This document shows, piece after piece, positions 14,793 through 15,197 of a stretch of DNA of 15,197 nucleotides. The stretch lies in the NCBI GenBank assembly GCA_030831725.1, contig JAURKN010000111.1:1-15197 (forward strand). Reading direction: 5' to 3'. How positions within the stretch are numbered: position 1 is the stretch's first letter; every line of letters begins with the position of its first letter. The position numbers and the translations under genes were made by a program. The stretch is from Ferruginibacter sp. GTDB taxonomy: Bacteria; Bacteroidota; Bacteroidia; Chitinophagales; Chitinophagaceae. The notes beneath the pieces are model-generated. The model did no database searches and was not told the origin of the DNA. It was given only the letters and a program-made list of their open reading frames with translations.

Positions 14793-15197
14793 TCATTCTC
14801 TCCACAGATATGGGTATAAAATGAGGGAAAGCGCTATCACGAGCACATTGAAAATCAATGTTAGTCCGGCGAGTTGTAACACAGCCCCTTCTCTAAAGAC
14901 CTCGGCGAAGGCGGTTCTGCTCAAACGGATCAACAATAAGAGTTGAGGTATGATTACCGGGAATCCAAGAATAGCCATCAGTGCCGCATTTTGCTGGGCT
15001 TTGGCGGCAATGGCGCTCATCAGGGAAAATACAAGACTGATGCCCATTCCTCCCAAACAGACGATCCCAATGAAAATAAGTCCGTCTGAAACAGGGAACC
15101 CAAGAAAAACACCAAACAGGAATAGACTGATCATGCTCATCAAAAGCATGAACAGGGTATTGAAAATGAGTTTCGCAGCGATGAAGCTGGTTGGAGA
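14793..15197 (-). CDS. ccmB: CcmB haem exporter permease, C-terminal part (5' end outside window)
   Basis: The frame is open to the right window edge, adding about 16 codons (SPTSFIAAKLIFNTLF) before the first internal Met at 15149, so the start is missing. About 134 residues are visible. Hydrophobic helices lie in LLMSMISLFLFGVFLG, LIFIGIVCLGGMGISLVFSL, MAILGFPVIIPQLLLLI and LAGLTLIFNVLVIALSLIL, and the chain ends YPYLWRE. The SP-TSFIAAKL entry and the SAIAAKAQQNAALMAILGFP segment are typical of the second half of CcmB, the membrane subunit of the CcmAB ABC transporter. Its neighbours ccmC and ccmD support this. CcmA is not in the window. Confidence 0.9.
   Translation of the reverse strand, partial: SPTSFIAAKLIFNTLFMLLMSMISLFLFGVFLGFPVSDGLIFIGIVCLGGMGISLVFSLMSAIAAKAQQNAALMAILGFPVIIPQLLLLIRLSRTAFAEVFREGAVLQLAGLTLIFNVLVIALSLILYPYLWRE

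Noticed and set aside
1..15197. CRISPR arrays, tRNA or rRNA genes, insertion sequences, integrases, toxin-antitoxin or defence genes
   Set aside because: I looked for direct repeats with regular spacing, cloverleaf-like stems and mobile-element or defence motifs and saw none; nearly all of the DNA is taken up by the genes listed.

Overview
The window looks like chromosome from a member of the Bacteroidota, probably near the Chitinophagia/Sphingobacteriia. The evidence is a SusC/SusD pair with a DUF1735-type lipoprotein, a DUF3467 protein, a Bacteroidota-style CcmB-CcmC-CcmD cluster, and start codons without Shine-Dalgarno sequences. Several genes are instead preceded by the Bacteroidota -7 promoter element TAnnTTTG. 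No rRNA, tRNA, CRISPR array, insertion sequence or phage gene was seen. Coding density is high: the longest gap is about 130 bases (1547-1675), and it holds only a weak candidate promoter.

Layout. Positions 2-1546 (+) carry the C-terminal part of an outer-membrane beta-barrel protein, probably the barrel of the Bacteroidota helix-hairpin-helix family; its start lies outside the window. Positions 1676-7563 (+) form a three-gene outer-membrane uptake operon: a SusC-like TonB-dependent channel, a SusD-like lipoprotein and a DUF1735 surface lipoprotein. It is closed by a perfect 14-bp hairpin terminator at 7582-7614. A small DUF3467 gene (7662-7976, +) follows and converges on radC (8044-8751, -) across a shared hairpin. 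The PRPP synthetase gene prs (8818-9774, +) is divergent from radC.

From 9780 to the right edge everything is on the minus strand. Read in the direction of transcription, there is a cytochrome c maturation block (ccmB, partial; ccmC; a ccmD-like gene), then a glutamate dehydrogenase gene with its own promoter and terminator. A three-gene group follows: an RsuA/RluB-type pseudouridine synthase, an overlapping RluA-type pseudouridine synthase and an unrecognised exported protein. That last gene converges on prs with only 5 bases between the stop codons.

How the genes work together. The SusCD-lipoprotein trio should capture and import an unknown nutrient across the outer membrane. The ccm genes handle haem for c-type cytochromes. 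The gdh, prs and pseudouridine synthase genes are housekeeping functions in nitrogen metabolism, nucleotide precursor synthesis and RNA modification. I see no convincing new multi-gene system. The points most worth a second look are the altered tryptophan motif in CcmC, the isolated SusCD operon with an unknown substrate, the repeated promoter motif, and the unrecognised gene converging on prs.
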